64,000 nucleotides of DNA from Alteromonas sp. M12 (GTDB lineage: Bacteria; Pseudomonadota; Gammaproteobacteria; Enterobacterales; Alteromonadaceae). The translations under genes and the position numbers were made by a program. The notes under the pieces are model-generated. The model did no database searches, was not told the origin of the DNA, and saw only the letters and a list, made by a program, of their open reading frames with translations. Position 1 is the first letter of the stretch, and each line of letters opens with the position of its first letter. Shown here piece after piece: positions 47,702 to 55,477 of this stretch. Where the stretch lies: positions 2,604,001 to 2,668,000 of the forward strand of contig NZ_CP144164.1 in the NCBI RefSeq assembly GCF_037478005.1, read 5' to 3'.

Positions 47702-48010
47702 GACTCTATCCTTGATTAGAAAAATTTGAATTTACCTAAAAGAATAGTTATTAACGAATTTAATATGTAACAAAAGCTAACTTTTTAAACAGGGAAAACC
47801 CGAACGTTTTTCCACAGATTTGTCCTTTCAGCCATACTCACATATGCAACTTTATCTTAGCAAATGACGTAACAAACAGCCTTACCGAAATACACGTAGA
47901 GGGCACAGCTGCTTTATCTTGACGCTAGATAGGTGGGTACTCATTTCCTGAAGAAAAAGGAAAACGCAATGAGTGTTCCGAAATTTAAAGTAATGCGAAT
48001 CTCATCGTAT
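47702..48010. other. Intergenic region at the left edge of the cassette array
   Basis: These 309 bp lie between the DUF4386 gene and the first attC-like site. There are no convincing frames or repeats. Confidence 0.5.
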
Positions 48011-48073
48011 GACTAATGCGCCAATAAACTGAGGAAAAAAGCGCGAGTCAGTGATTTAATTTGTTTGTTATAA
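48011..48073 (-). other. attC-like site, left end of the main array
   Basis: Minus-strand TTATAAC and a degraded ATTAGTC are 63 bp apart, with TGACTCGCGC...GGCGCATTAGTCA inside giving a fold. It is the leftmost site of the continuous array. Confidence 0.5.
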
Positions 48074-48080
48074 CCACAGG

Positions 48081-48593
48081 TTAAATAGCCTTACGCATTC
48101 TATCTATTAATTCAAAACATGCCTGATACAGTAAGATTTCCATGTCTTCCTTATGGTAAAGGGGGCCCCAACGAAATAGACCTTTAAGACTAAACTGTTT
48201 AGCTATAAATTCACCCCATGTAACGGATTTAGAAACGCTGAACGTTTTAATTGTCTTATTTTGCTTAAGATTATAAAGCCGCGACACTAACTTAATTTTG
48301 GGACGCCAAAATATAGGTAGACCAACGGTTCCAAAATTTATGGAAAATGCATCACCGCCATGTAAACTAACTATAACAACATCCAAACCAACATCTGATT
48401 TTTTAGGTTCTTGGATAGATGAAATACGCTCAAGACAAAAAATCTCTTCGAGCTTTTGGTGAATATGATCTTGTAGTGAATTGCCCGTTATGGAAAAAAA
48501 TGACTCTATTTTGGAAAGATTGCTATCATTTACCACTGCTATCGAGCCTAGGTATACATTTGGCTTTGCAGAGCTAAACCAATCGAAGAGCAT
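48081..48593 (-). CDS. Cassette gene, unknown function
   Basis: This 170-residue soluble protein looks alpha/beta in character (VGLDVVIVSLHGGDAFSINFG). It ends with a helix rich in Lys/Met, and no family is recognised. AAAGGAG precedes the ATG. It is flanked by attC-like sites at 48011-48073 and 48611-48661. Confidence 0.65.
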   Translation of the reverse strand: MLFDWFSSAKPNVYLGSIAVVNDSNLSKIESFFSITGNSLQDHIHQKLEEIFCLERISSIQEPKKSDVGLDVVIVSLHGGDAFSINFGTVGLPIFWRPKIKLVSRLYNLKQNKTIKTFSVSKSVTWGEFIAKQFSLKGLFRWGPLYHKEDMEILLYQACFELIDRMRKAI

Positions 48594-48610
48594 TCTAAAA
48601 CTCCTTTTTG

Positions 48611-48661
48611 CATAAACGCCGCCATAAACGGTTACCGGCCCGCTTTTAATGGCCTTATTAA
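48611..48661 (-). other. attC-like site
   Basis: Minus-strand CTTAATA and GTTTATG bound about 51 bp with complementary GGCC...CCGGTAACCG interior. Both boxes are degraded. Confidence 0.45.
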
Positions 48662-49054
48662 GCTTTATTTCTGAAATAACAAATTGCTAAAATGATAGAA
48701 ACAAACACATGTGGAATAGTCGCTAAAGTAAATATAATGTCTGGATAAAACAACACCAATTCAATTTTATTGAGATACTGGAACATATAGCCGACTGCAA
48801 CAATACCTAATACCAAAGACAATATAGTAGTTAATAAATAGACTCTAGTATTTTGATAAGGTCCATTATTGGCGATTAAACTACAAAGCTTAAATTGATA
48901 AAGATAAATATATGCTATTGCAACTGAGACGAGTAAACACGGAACAATCATTAGCGGTGTAATTAAAACAAACCAATCCTATAGAACAAATGATTCCAGC
49001 TAGTATCGCCGGAAAAATTAATCGTATCCTCAAAATGTGCGCAAATTTATCCAC
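48658..49054 (-). pseudogene. Frameshifted membrane-protein gene in a cassette
   Basis: A GTG at 49054 with GGGGGAGG 4-5 bases ahead opens VDKFAHILRIRLIFPAILAG..., which runs out of phase near 48955-48970. The continuation LITPLMIVPCLLVSVAIAYIYL is in another frame and ends NKA at 48658. Together they form one protein of about 131 residues with four membrane helices. The break is in a T-rich run (TTTGTTTTAATT on the minus strand), so a 1-base indel or a sequencing error explains it. Confidence 0.65.
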
Positions 49055-49064
49055 AATGCCTCCC

Positions 49065-49135
49065 CCCTCAAATAAGCGGCTGACACGCCTTTTGCGAAAG
49101 ACCGAGTTGATTGGTTTATTATAATGCAGATTACT
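49065..49135 (-). other. Degraded attC-like site
   Basis: Minus-strand AGTAATC and CTTATTT lie about 70 bp apart in the correct place between two cassette genes. The boxes are poor, so this call rests mainly on position. Confidence 0.35.
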
Positions 49136-49352
49136 CGTCATCTTTTAAGATTGGTGCAATTATCAAGTAGAGTATGAAGCTTGCCCAACTCACAAAAAAA
49201 GTAGCAAATAACCAGAGTAGCTTTTCTTTTTTCCCCACTTTATTTGACTTTCCTATTACAAATAAAGGGATCAACCAAACAACGATAATAACTAACAATA
49301 GCGGAAACCAACTAATCAAAATTGCTGAAATATTTGACTGACTCTCATACAT
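49131..49352 (-). CDS. Two-helix membrane protein, possible superinfection-immunity / PLDc_N-like
   Basis: This 73-residue protein has hydrophobic helices at about 9-32 (ILISWFPLLLVIIVVWLIPLF) and 46-66, joined by a Lys-rich loop GKSNKVGKKEK. It resembles small PLDc_N or superinfection-immunity membrane proteins only in outline. AAGGAG lies 10 bases before the ATG. A decayed second copy is at 55285-55359. Confidence 0.6.
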   Translation of the reverse strand: MYESQSNISAILISWFPLLLVIIVVWLIPLFVIGKSNKVGKKEKLLWLFATFFVSWASFILYLIIAPILKDDE

Positions 49353-49370
49353 TTACGAAATCTCCTTGTA

Positions 49371-49429
49371 TCATAACGATAATAGCTGAACTTTTGAACG
49401 CAGTAACTGCTAACACTTTTTTGTTAGGC
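49371..49429 (-). other. attC recombination site
   Basis: Minus-strand boxes GCCTAAC and GTTATGA, 59 bp. The stop codon of the DUF998 gene is inside the first box. Confidence 0.75.
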
Positions 49430-50032
49430 TTTAGCTACCACGCAGAGAGAATAAACAAACAACCATAGAATCTGAAAGCCGTAGCTGAGCCTTTGATGGA
49501 GCCCAGGAACAGTTTTTATTTTAAATGCTTTAGCTAATCTATAGGAAAAATAAAAACAACCCAAAACACACACAACCGAAAAAACTCGAAGTGGCAACGG
49601 ATAATAGCTGGAAAAGGCAACGATTAGCGGAGCAATGATGAATGAAGCGAGCATTATTAGCCCTGACCATGAGTGAATTTTACAGCTTTTAGAAGGATAC
49701 TGTGTATATGCGTCGGCATCCATCGGAAAAAAACCACATACCCAAGTACAAATGCCATGAACAATAACCATTACACCTATTGCTACAGTTGGTAGATGCG
49801 CCTGAAATGCAATGATTAAGTAATATCCAAAAACAACGAGCAACGCCCCTAATGGATAGTTATTAATTGCAGGAGACAGTTTTTGAGTAGGACTATCAAA
49901 AGCGCCTAGTTCGCTACAAAATTGCTTTAAATGGCTATAGTTTGGATAAAACCGAGAAGCAATATAAATACCTATAACTATCCATACTGAAGCAATAATC
50001 CCTGCGTAAGAAAAAATAACATCCAAATCCAA
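49424..50032 (-). CDS. DUF998 family membrane protein in a cassette
   Basis: This 202-residue protein has six membrane helices and the DUF998 (PF06197) pattern: HLKQFCSELGAFDSPTQK, a FFPMDADAYTQYPSKSCKIHSWSG loop and a C-terminal GLHQRLSYGFQILW. Function unknown. TTG start at 50032 right after GGAGGAAT; the next in-frame TTG two codons on is better spaced. Confidence 0.75.
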   Translation of the reverse strand: MDLDVIFSYAGIIASVWIVIGIYIASRFYPNYSHLKQFCSELGAFDSPTQKLSPAINNYPLGALLVVFGYYLIIAFQAHLPTVAIGVMVIVHGICTWVCGFFPMDADAYTQYPSKSCKIHSWSGLIMLASFIIAPLIVAFSSYYPLPLRVFSVVCVLGCFYFSYRLAKAFKIKTVPGLHQRLSYGFQILWLFVYSLCVVAKA

Positions 50033-50045
50033 TTCCTCCTTGAAA

Positions 50046-50084
50046 AACTAACGTTAACTGTGTGACTGACTCGTATTGTTATAA
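50046..50084 (-). other. Short attC-like site
   Basis: Minus-strand TTATAAC and GTTAGTT are only 39 bp apart. An internal GTTAAC is present. Placement between RidA and DUF998 genes supports it. Confidence 0.5.
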
Positions 50085-50516
50085 TTATGGTAACGCAGCA
50101 ACTATCTCAACTTCTAGCAAGTGAGATTTGCTCCAGAGTCCTTTAACCTCAACCCAAGTTGAAGATGGATATTTACCGTTAAAGTGAGCCTTTCGCGTTG
50201 CAATAGCCGCCCTCAACCCTTCAATATCTGTAGTGAAGATAACCTCTTTTACAATTGCATCCATACCAACACCATAGTCAGCCAACATTTTCTTGATGTT
50301 AGTATAAATGTCATCTATTTGCCCATCAAAAGTAGTCTTTTCACTTGTGATACCTGAGACATATAAAGTGTTGCCATGTTTCACCACTTGCGAGTAGCCA
50401 GTTTCATTTTCCCAAGGGAAATAACTTTTTCTTTCAATGGATTTGTTTGTATTGACGCACCCTAAAAGAAAGAGCGAACTAGATAAACACACTATTATTC
50501 TGGCTAAATTTAGCAA
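50085..50516 (-). CDS. RidA-family (YjgF/UK114) lipoprotein
   Basis: This protein of about 143 residues has a lipobox LFLLGC, then a RidA domain: GYSQVVKHGNTLYVSGITSEK, DDIYTNIKKMLADYGVGMDAIVKEVIFTTDIEG and SSTWVEVKGLWSKSHLLEVEIVA. RidA proteins hydrolyse reactive enamines/imines; the Arg usually found before the last Glu-rich part is replaced by Lys-containing GLWSKSHLLEVE. Lipoprotein export is unusual for this cytosolic family. TTG at 50516 with TAGGAG 5 bases ahead gives the signal peptide; the longer frame to 50615 is not needed. Confidence 0.75.
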   Translation of the reverse strand: MLNLARIIVCLSSSLFLLGCVNTNKSIERKSYFPWENETGYSQVVKHGNTLYVSGITSEKTTFDGQIDDIYTNIKKMLADYGVGMDAIVKEVIFTTDIEGLRAAIATRKAHFNGKYPSSTWVEVKGLWSKSHLLEVEIVAALP

Positions 50517-50540
50517 TTGAACTCCTATAATATGCAGTAA

Positions 50541-50649
50541 ATATGACGTCCGGCTAAGCTGCCGAACGGGACTGATAGTTTTTTTCGAGTGTAGCGGAAA
50601 AGCACAAACGAGCAATGTAGTGGAGGTCGGTTTGAGCCGATTGTTATCG
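50541..50649 (-). other. attC recombination site (degraded right box)
   Basis: Minus-strand CGATAAC and GTCATAT bound 109 bp, with AACAATCGGCT near one end and AGCCGGACGTC near the other as matching arms. Confidence 0.6.
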
Positions 50650-50651
50650 AT

Positions 50652-51041
50652 TTATTCATGACGCCCTTCATGATCCCAAAGTATAAAGGTTTGATTCTCT
50701 GTAGATGACATTGATTTTATGAGCCGTTCATTATTAAAAGTTGGAATATCTTGAAGGCGCCTCAGAAATTCACCGGCTCCAGTGGCCTCGCTAGGATAAG
50801 TTATAACTCCGTCTTTGGTTGCCAAATGCCACCACACATCCTCAACAAATGGACCTTCATCAGTTGTTTCCACCGCTACGCCAATAAGTTCATTCCAAGC
50901 AATAGACTGTGGTTCCTTTTCTGGCCAATGTACCCACGCATTTTTTTCGTCAAAACAAACCTTTATAGCGGCATAGGGGCTCTTTACATCTTGATTTTCG
51001 TCTTCTTTATTACTAAAGAGCGACGATATCCATTTAATCAT
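50652..51041 (-). CDS. Cassette gene, unknown function
   Basis: This 129-residue soluble acidic protein has CFDEKNAWVHWPEKEPQSIAWNELIGVAVETTDEGPF and VWWHLATKDGVITYPSEATGAGEFL. The pattern resembles PH-like hypothetical proteins of cassettes, with no named family recalled. The ATG at 51041 with AAGGAA 8 bases ahead is chosen; the upstream ATG lies within the attC box. Confidence 0.65.
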   Translation of the reverse strand: MIKWISSLFSNKEDENQDVKSPYAAIKVCFDEKNAWVHWPEKEPQSIAWNELIGVAVETTDEGPFVEDVWWHLATKDGVITYPSEATGAGEFLRRLQDIPTFNNERLIKSMSSTENQTFILWDHEGRHE

Positions 51042-51058
51042 TCGGAATTTCCTTATAG

Positions 51059-51106
51059 CCATAACAGTTAAATGATGCGGTTACTATTAGCCGCATATTC
51101 ATTTTC
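51059..51106 (-). other. attC-like site
   Basis: The minus strand has GTTATGG at the right side and complementary ATGCGG...CCGCAT arms. TTTAACTGTTATG is shared with the site at 57375-57423. The first box is degraded. Confidence 0.55.
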
Positions 51107-51611
51107 ACCCCTTTGCAGAAAAAGATTCATGATAAGTAACAACTCCTTGAGATGCATCTCCTTGAAGCAACAAGGCTTGAAAATACTCCGGTGGTACATC
51201 AGGTAGCACCAAGCCCTCTGTAGGCTTGAAGCCAAAACGATGATAGTAACTTGGGTCTCCGAGCACAACACAACCTTTAGCTTTTATATTCTTTAGCACT
51301 TGAATAGCTGCATTCATGAGTTTCGAGCCAATACCTTTACACTGATTATTGGGAAGAACTGAGATAGGGCCCAAACCATACCAACTGTTGGCACCATCAG
51401 TAATAGTTACAGGAGAAAGCGCCACATGGCCTACGATATTGCCTCCATCCTCAGCAACAAGGGAAATCGATAACACACCAGATTCACGAAGTGCGTTAAC
51501 AATAAACTGCTCCGTGTGATCGGTATGTGCTACATCAAGAAACGCTGCAACAGTAACATCATGGATACTTTGAACATCGCTTGATTGTTCTTTTCGGATA
51601 CGAATACTCAA
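51105..51611 (-). CDS. GNAT N-acetyltransferase (YhbS-like) in a cassette
   Basis: This 168-residue acetyltransferase has GHVALSPVTI, the acetyl-CoA motif VLPNNQCKGIGSKLM near residue 87 and CVVLGDPSYYHRFGFKP near 118, the YhbS-type layout. TTG start at 51611 with GGGAG 9 bases ahead. Substrate unknown. Confidence 0.82.
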   Translation of the reverse strand: MSIRIRKEQSSDVQSIHDVTVAAFLDVAHTDHTEQFIVNALRESGVLSISLVAEDGGNIVGHVALSPVTITDGANSWYGLGPISVLPNNQCKGIGSKLMNAAIQVLKNIKAKGCVVLGDPSYYHRFGFKPTEGLVLPDVPPEYFQALLLQGDASQGVVTYHESFSAKG

Positions 51612-51628
51612 TCGGACATCTCCCAGAA

Positions 51629-51745
51629 GATTAACGCTTCACATATGGAGCGCAAGCTTGTCGGCAAAAATTGGCGAAGATTGAGCCCCAGCCAACGAAT
51701 ATGCGTCCGCCGATGAAGGAACTCACTTGATTAACTTTGTTATGT
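51629..51745 (-). other. attC recombination site
   Basis: Minus-strand ACATAAC and GTTAATC bound 117 bp. The stop of the upstream cassette gene is within the first box. The interior shares CGGCAAAAATTGGC with the site at 53998-54105, and GCTTcACATATGG with 60061 and 63809. Confidence 0.8.
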
Positions 51746-52018
51746 ACCTGCAAACCTTATAAGTCTCCAGCACTTTGATAAACTAAAAGAAAACACACTC
51801 AGCGTAAGGCCAAATATTAGGCTCACAATTCCTTGCCAAAAATAAAATAGCTCAGGTTCCGATAAAGATTTGAACACTAAATAATACTGCCCAAGAGATA
51901 CAATACCGTTAAAGATGAAATATAGCCCTAGTAAAAAAGTTCCTGCGGATAAAAGCTCAGTAGCGCTGGAATCAAATTGTGAATATGGACGTTGCAAAAT
52001 CAGGAATAGAGGAAGCAA
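51740..52018 (-). CDS. Membrane protein, possibly 5'-truncated cassette gene
   Basis: This 92-residue frame has two or three hydrophobic helices (AGTFLLGLYFIFNGIVSLGQYYLVF, YFWQGIVSLIFGLTLSVFSF). It starts with a TTG without a good ribosome site. No attC lies on its 5' side, where the rhtA block begins, so the gene may have been cut when that block arrived. Confidence 0.5.
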   Translation of the reverse strand: MLPLFLILQRPYSQFDSSATELLSAGTFLLGLYFIFNGIVSLGQYYLVFKSLSEPELFYFWQGIVSLIFGLTLSVFSFSLSKCWRLIRFAGT

Positions 52019-52268
52019 TCAACCACTCTACAAATACAGCCTAGATTTAGCCTTCAAACTATGACGAATTATGCTAAAAATAGCTCCCGCCCACTTTTTC
52101 ATGCTAATTCTTTTGAGCTATTCTAATAAAGCACCAAACACAACAAAAATAGTTCGTCATATCCAGCAGCAATATTGCAGCTTGAAATAGGCAAGATGCA
52201 GTGTGAATTCATATTTCTTCATGTAAAATGCGGCCACTTCAATTTATTAATTTTTCGGGAATATCTCG

Positions 52269-53138
52269 ATGCAAATCAATCGTGTACTTCTCACTGCCAT
52301 AGGCTGTGTTTTGTTGGCAATGGTGACTATTCAGTCTGGAGCGTCTTTAGCCAAACAGCTTTTCCCGATAGTTGGTCCAGAAGGCACTACTGCACTACGA
52401 TTAGGATTCGCAGCTGCCATACTTTGGTTAGTATTTCGTCCGTGGCGCACTCTTCCTCATGGCAGTGATTGGCGCAGCATTGTTATCTACGGTCTATGTT
52501 TAGGCGGTATGAATATCCTGTTCTATTTGGCAATAGAACGTATTCCGTTAGGTATAGCCGTCGCCCTTGAATTCACAGGTCCTTTAGCTGTGGCATTGTT
52601 TTCCTCTAAACAAAAAAGTGACCTCGTTTGGGTTGCCTGTGCCATAGCAGGGATCGTACTGCTAATGCCTGATTTGACTAGTACAGAAGGTTTAGACTTA
52701 GCTGGTGCGTTAATGGCGTTGGGGGCTGGCGGATGCTGGGCTGGTTATATTTTGTTTGGCACTCGCTCAGGCAAACAAGTATCAGGTGGCGTGACAGTGG
52801 CCTTAGGTATGACGGTAGCGGCCATCATGCTTTTTCCTGTTGGCGTAGTGACCCAAGGATTAGCATTATTTAGCTGGGAAGTTTTACCACTAGGATTATT
52901 GGTTGGCGTGCTATCCAGTGCCTTGCCCTACTCTTTGGAAATGGTCGCCCTTAGAAACATGCCTACACAGGCATTTAGCGTACTCATGAGTTTAGAGCCA
53001 GCCATTGCAGCGCTTGCAGGCTTGGCCATTCTTAGCGAACACTTAAGTTTGCTACAATGGGCTGCCATTGCACTGGTTATTGTCGCTTCTATCGGCAGTA
53101 GTTTTACCCCGAAAAAAGCCGTTGATATGAGTGTCTAG
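52269..53138 (+). CDS. rhtA: RhtA-like threonine/homoserine exporter (EamA/DMT family)
   Basis: This 289-residue protein with ten membrane helices in two EamA halves is very similar to E. coli RhtA: IQSGASLAKQLFPIVGPEGTTALRL, GGMNILFYLAIERIPLGIAVALEFTGPLAVALFSS and LSSALPYSLEMVALRNMPTQAFSVLMSLEPA. RhtA exports threonine and homoserine and confers tolerance to them. It lies on the plus strand inside the cassette array and has no attC around it. Confidence 0.88.
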   Translation: MQINRVLLTAIGCVLLAMVTIQSGASLAKQLFPIVGPEGTTALRLGFAAAILWLVFRPWRTLPHGSDWRSIVIYGLCLGGMNILFYLAIERIPLGIAVALEFTGPLAVALFSSKQKSDLVWVACAIAGIVLLMPDLTSTEGLDLAGALMALGAGGCWAGYILFGTRSGKQVSGGVTVALGMTVAAIMLFPVGVVTQGLALFSWEVLPLGLLVGVLSSALPYSLEMVALRNMPTQAFSVLMSLEPAIAALAGLAILSEHLSLLQWAAIALVIVASIGSSFTPKKAVDMSV

Positions 53139-53665
53139 CTGTTTTATTTGCGCTCGAGCCTGCTCTGTCCGTCAATTGTTCATTTATAACGACTACAAGC
53201 AAATCATCAACATGAGGTTGGCGTCGATATTTAAGATTGTTAAAGAACTTATTTGCCGTACCAGGAGCGTCTCTTATTTAATGCAATCTGCGTTAAATCT
53301 TCACATTTTCTACCCCCTTACTTCAAACAATATGGCTATAAATTAGTAGTAGATTTAAGCTTCACTTAGAAATTATCGTATTTGAATAGCGGCATTAATT
53401 ACCTTTTTTCTATTGGGTTAGCGTCCATAAATCTATAGTTTGAGTCTCTTTCAATTCAGCAAAGGTGATGATAGAAATAGCTGCTAATGCTTTACAAATT
53501 TTTTTTCTAAATGCTCTGATCAGTATATAAATATGATTTGAAATGCCGCTTTTTTAAGTCGACCGCATTGCACTTCTTCGCTAATTACAATACGCCCTAC
53601 TTTGTACGATTGATTTATTTGATGACAGTGTTCGTAAAAATCAATTGGCTTTCAAACCCATTAAT
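53139..53665. other. Intergenic region
   Basis: These 527 bp between rhtA and the DUF2061 gene hold one 71-codon frame that begins inside the rhtA end and has no ribosome site. No attC or other structure is recognised. Confidence 0.5.
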
Positions 53666-53684
53666 GATAATAATTCTCATTATC
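53666..53684 (+). promoter_or_regulatory. Probable Fur box
   Basis: GATAATAATTCTCATTATC matches the 19-bp Fur consensus GATAATGATAATCATTATC at 16 positions and is palindromic in its outer parts. It lies 30 bp before the DUF2061 ATG, where Fur-Fe(II) would block transcription in iron-rich cells. Confidence 0.75.
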
Positions 53685-53713
53685 AGATTTAAATTCTAAT
53701 TGAGTAAAATATT

Positions 53714-53953
53714 ATGAAAAAGACAATTACCTTCGCTTGTTTGCACTTTTCAGTGGCATTTACAGTAACTTATTTATTAACTGGCAGTGCCGTTATAGGT
53801 GGTGCAGTAGCCCTTGTAGAGCCTGCGGTTAATACCGTTGTATTCTATTTTCACGAACGTGTATGGAAAAGATTTGAAAGCCAGTCTGCTCGGAATGGAA
53901 ATGGCAATGCAAAGCAGGCTTTTCCACAAAACGACATGACATTGCTATCTTAG
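53714..53953 (+). CDS. DUF2061 family membrane protein
   Basis: This 79-residue protein has the DUF2061 (PF09834) pattern: KTITFACLHFSVAFTVTYLLTGS, GGAVALVEPAVNTVVFYFHERVWKRFE. It has two short membrane segments; function unknown. A probable Fur box overlaps its promoter, suggesting induction under iron limitation. Confidence 0.8.
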   Translation: MKKTITFACLHFSVAFTVTYLLTGSAVIGGAVALVEPAVNTVVFYFHERVWKRFESQSARNGNGNAKQAFPQNDMTLLS

Positions 53954-53997
53954 TGACCAATAAAATACAAAAAGTACTTTATTGCCCTGACCCTTAG

Positions 53998-54105
53998 AAT
54001 AAAACGTCCAAATATGTGGGTGTAGCCCGACGGCAAAAATGGCCAAGCCAACTACCTAATGCGTTTCAAAGAGCGCAACGAATGAACGTTATGTGATTGT
54101 TAAGT
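53998..54105 (-). other. attC recombination site
   Basis: On the minus strand ACTTAAC/ACATAAC boxes begin the element and GTTTTAT, a degraded right box, ends it, about 108 bp. The interior CATTTTTGCCGTCGGG matches the site at 51629. Confidence 0.65.
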
Positions 54106-54132
54106 TTACATCTAAAAATTACCACGCAGCTA

Positions 54133-54441
54133 TTACCACGAAATAATAAAGACAGCTACGCCATCACCTTTATATTCAGGTCTTTGTTGGATCTTAGCCG
54201 CTAAAGCCAATATCAAATCTTGCTCAGAAGGTTTTCCAGAAATTGAAAGGTCGATAATATTGCCTTGAGAAGTCTCCTTTTCCAAATGTGCCATTAGCTC
54301 ATCAAAGGTATAAACTTCGCCCTTTATTAAAAGCTGATTGCTTGCAAGGTATTTGGCATAGCTTGAAATAATTACCTTTTCTGTCGCTAAACTAAAATCA
54401 GCTAAAACAAAATTAATCAACAAAATAAAAACTCTAAACAT
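54133..54441 (-). CDS. Small exported protein in a cassette
   Basis: This 102-residue protein has a signal peptide (MFRVFILLINFVLADFSLA) and a mature domain of about 82 residues. The mature domain has alternating helix/strand (YTFDELMAHLEKE, IIDLSISGKPSEQDLILALAAKI). No family recognised. It reads out of the attC at 54453-54568. Confidence 0.65.
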   Translation of the reverse strand: MFRVFILLINFVLADFSLATEKVIISSYAKYLASNQLLIKGEVYTFDELMAHLEKETSQGNIIDLSISGKPSEQDLILALAAKIQQRPEYKGDGVAVFIISW

Positions 54442-54452
54442 GATACTTGTGC

Positions 54453-54568
54453 ACCTAACTTTTAAATAAGGAGCGCTGGCATGTGGACTAAAACCAGAGC
54501 AAATCGAGTCACTTCACATATTAGCGTCCCAGAGCGCGTAGCCGGCGAACTTAATTTTGTCGTTAGGT
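54453..54568 (-). other. attC recombination site (canonical)
   Basis: Minus-strand ACCTAAC and GTTAGGT match the RYYYAAC/GTTRRRY consensus exactly, 116 bp apart. The TAA stop of the acetyltransferase gene is in the first box. Best-preserved site in the window. Confidence 0.88.
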
Positions 54569-55057
54569 ACGTAGACTCAATTGCCAATACCCAACATCTA
54601 ACCATTTATCAAATTTAAAGCCTACTTTAGAAAAATGAGCGACTTTTTCCATTCCCAATTTTTCGTGCAAGCCAACACTAGCTGGATTAGGCAAAGTTAT
54701 GCCTCCAATTACATTATTTATCCCGATAGGTTTAAGCTTACTAAGGAGCGATTCATATAAAACGGCACCCAAACCTTTTCCATGATATTCACTAGAAAGA
54801 TAGATCGTTGACTCTACGGAAAACCGATAAGCACTTCTTTCCTTCCATTTGGTTGCATAGGCATATCCAATAATTGCTTCATCTAAAACGGCTACAATCC
54901 ATGGTAAATTACAGTCTGCGACTTTGCTAAGTCTAATAGACATATCTTCATCTGAAACTTTTCTCTCTTCAAAAGTTATGCACGTATTTACAACATAGAA
55001 ATTGTAGATTTCGGCAATTTCTGAGGCATCACCTAAAACCGCATCTCTAATTATCAT
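54563..55057 (-). CDS. GNAT N-acetyltransferase, phosphinothricin-acetyltransferase-like, in a cassette
   Basis: This 164-residue protein has the PAT/MnaT layout: AEIYNFYVVNTCITFEE, YAYATKWKERSAYRFSVESTIYLSSEYHGKGLGAVLYESL and HEKLGMEKVAHFSKVGFKFDKWLDVGYW. Members acetylate phosphinothricin, methionine sulfoximine or related amino compounds. Which of these applies cannot be read. TAGGAAC precedes the ATG. Confidence 0.82.
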   Translation of the reverse strand: MIIRDAVLGDASEIAEIYNFYVVNTCITFEERKVSDEDMSIRLSKVADCNLPWIVAVLDEAIIGYAYATKWKERSAYRFSVESTIYLSSEYHGKGLGAVLYESLLSKLKPIGINNVIGGITLPNPASVGLHEKLGMEKVAHFSKVGFKFDKWLDVGYWQLSLRT

Positions 55058-55089
55058 TAACAGTTCCTAGTAGTTAAAAATACATTTAT

Positions 55090-55152
55090 ACCCAACGCTT
55101 AAAAGCATTGGCGCGGGTTTCTTGTGTGTTTGAGTGGCCAAAATTGTTAGCT
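55090..55152 (-). other. attC-like site
   Basis: Minus-strand AGCTAAC and GTTGGGT, 63 bp, good fit to the boxes. It is followed by a gene-less stretch with a decayed gene. Confidence 0.6.
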
Positions 55153-55284
55153 GCCATTATCGTCAAACGCGACAAATTTAAGCCTATAATAAAAACTGAT
55201 AGGCCAAACAAAAAGTGTTTTCAGAAAAAACTTTTTGTTCCCATACTTCCACCACTGAAACCACGCAGTTAAACTAAAAGCAAA

Positions 55285-55359
55285 ATTAAACAACAAAAAT
55301 AACTAATAATATTGAAAACCAACTAATCAAAATTGCTGAAATATTTGACTCTCATACAT
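55285..55359 (-). pseudogene. Decayed copy of the two-helix membrane protein gene
   Basis: The minus strand from ATG 55359 matches the start of the gene at 49131-49352 for about 75 bp (MYESQ...). It lacks four bases (GACT) present there and so shifts frame and stops after 10 codons. Sequence downstream then diverges. The flanking upstream region is also alike, so the whole cassette start was duplicated. Confidence 0.75.
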
Positions 55360-55377
55360 TTACGAACTCTCCATGTC

Positions 55378-55477
55378 TTATAACGCTGCCAATAACGCGA
55401 CCGATTCTGTGGATTGCCCTAGGCTATGATAAAAAGAGCCAAACACTATTGGGTCGTGTACATTTTTCTTGTTAGGC
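55378..55477 (-). other. attC recombination site
   Basis: Minus-strand GCCTAAC and GTTATAA, 100 bp. The stop codon of the next gene (55472-55474) is in the first box. Confidence 0.82.

Noticed and set aside
53131..53346. 71-codon plus-strand frame after rhtA
   Set aside because: It begins inside the end of rhtA, without a ribosome site, and has no protein-like pattern.
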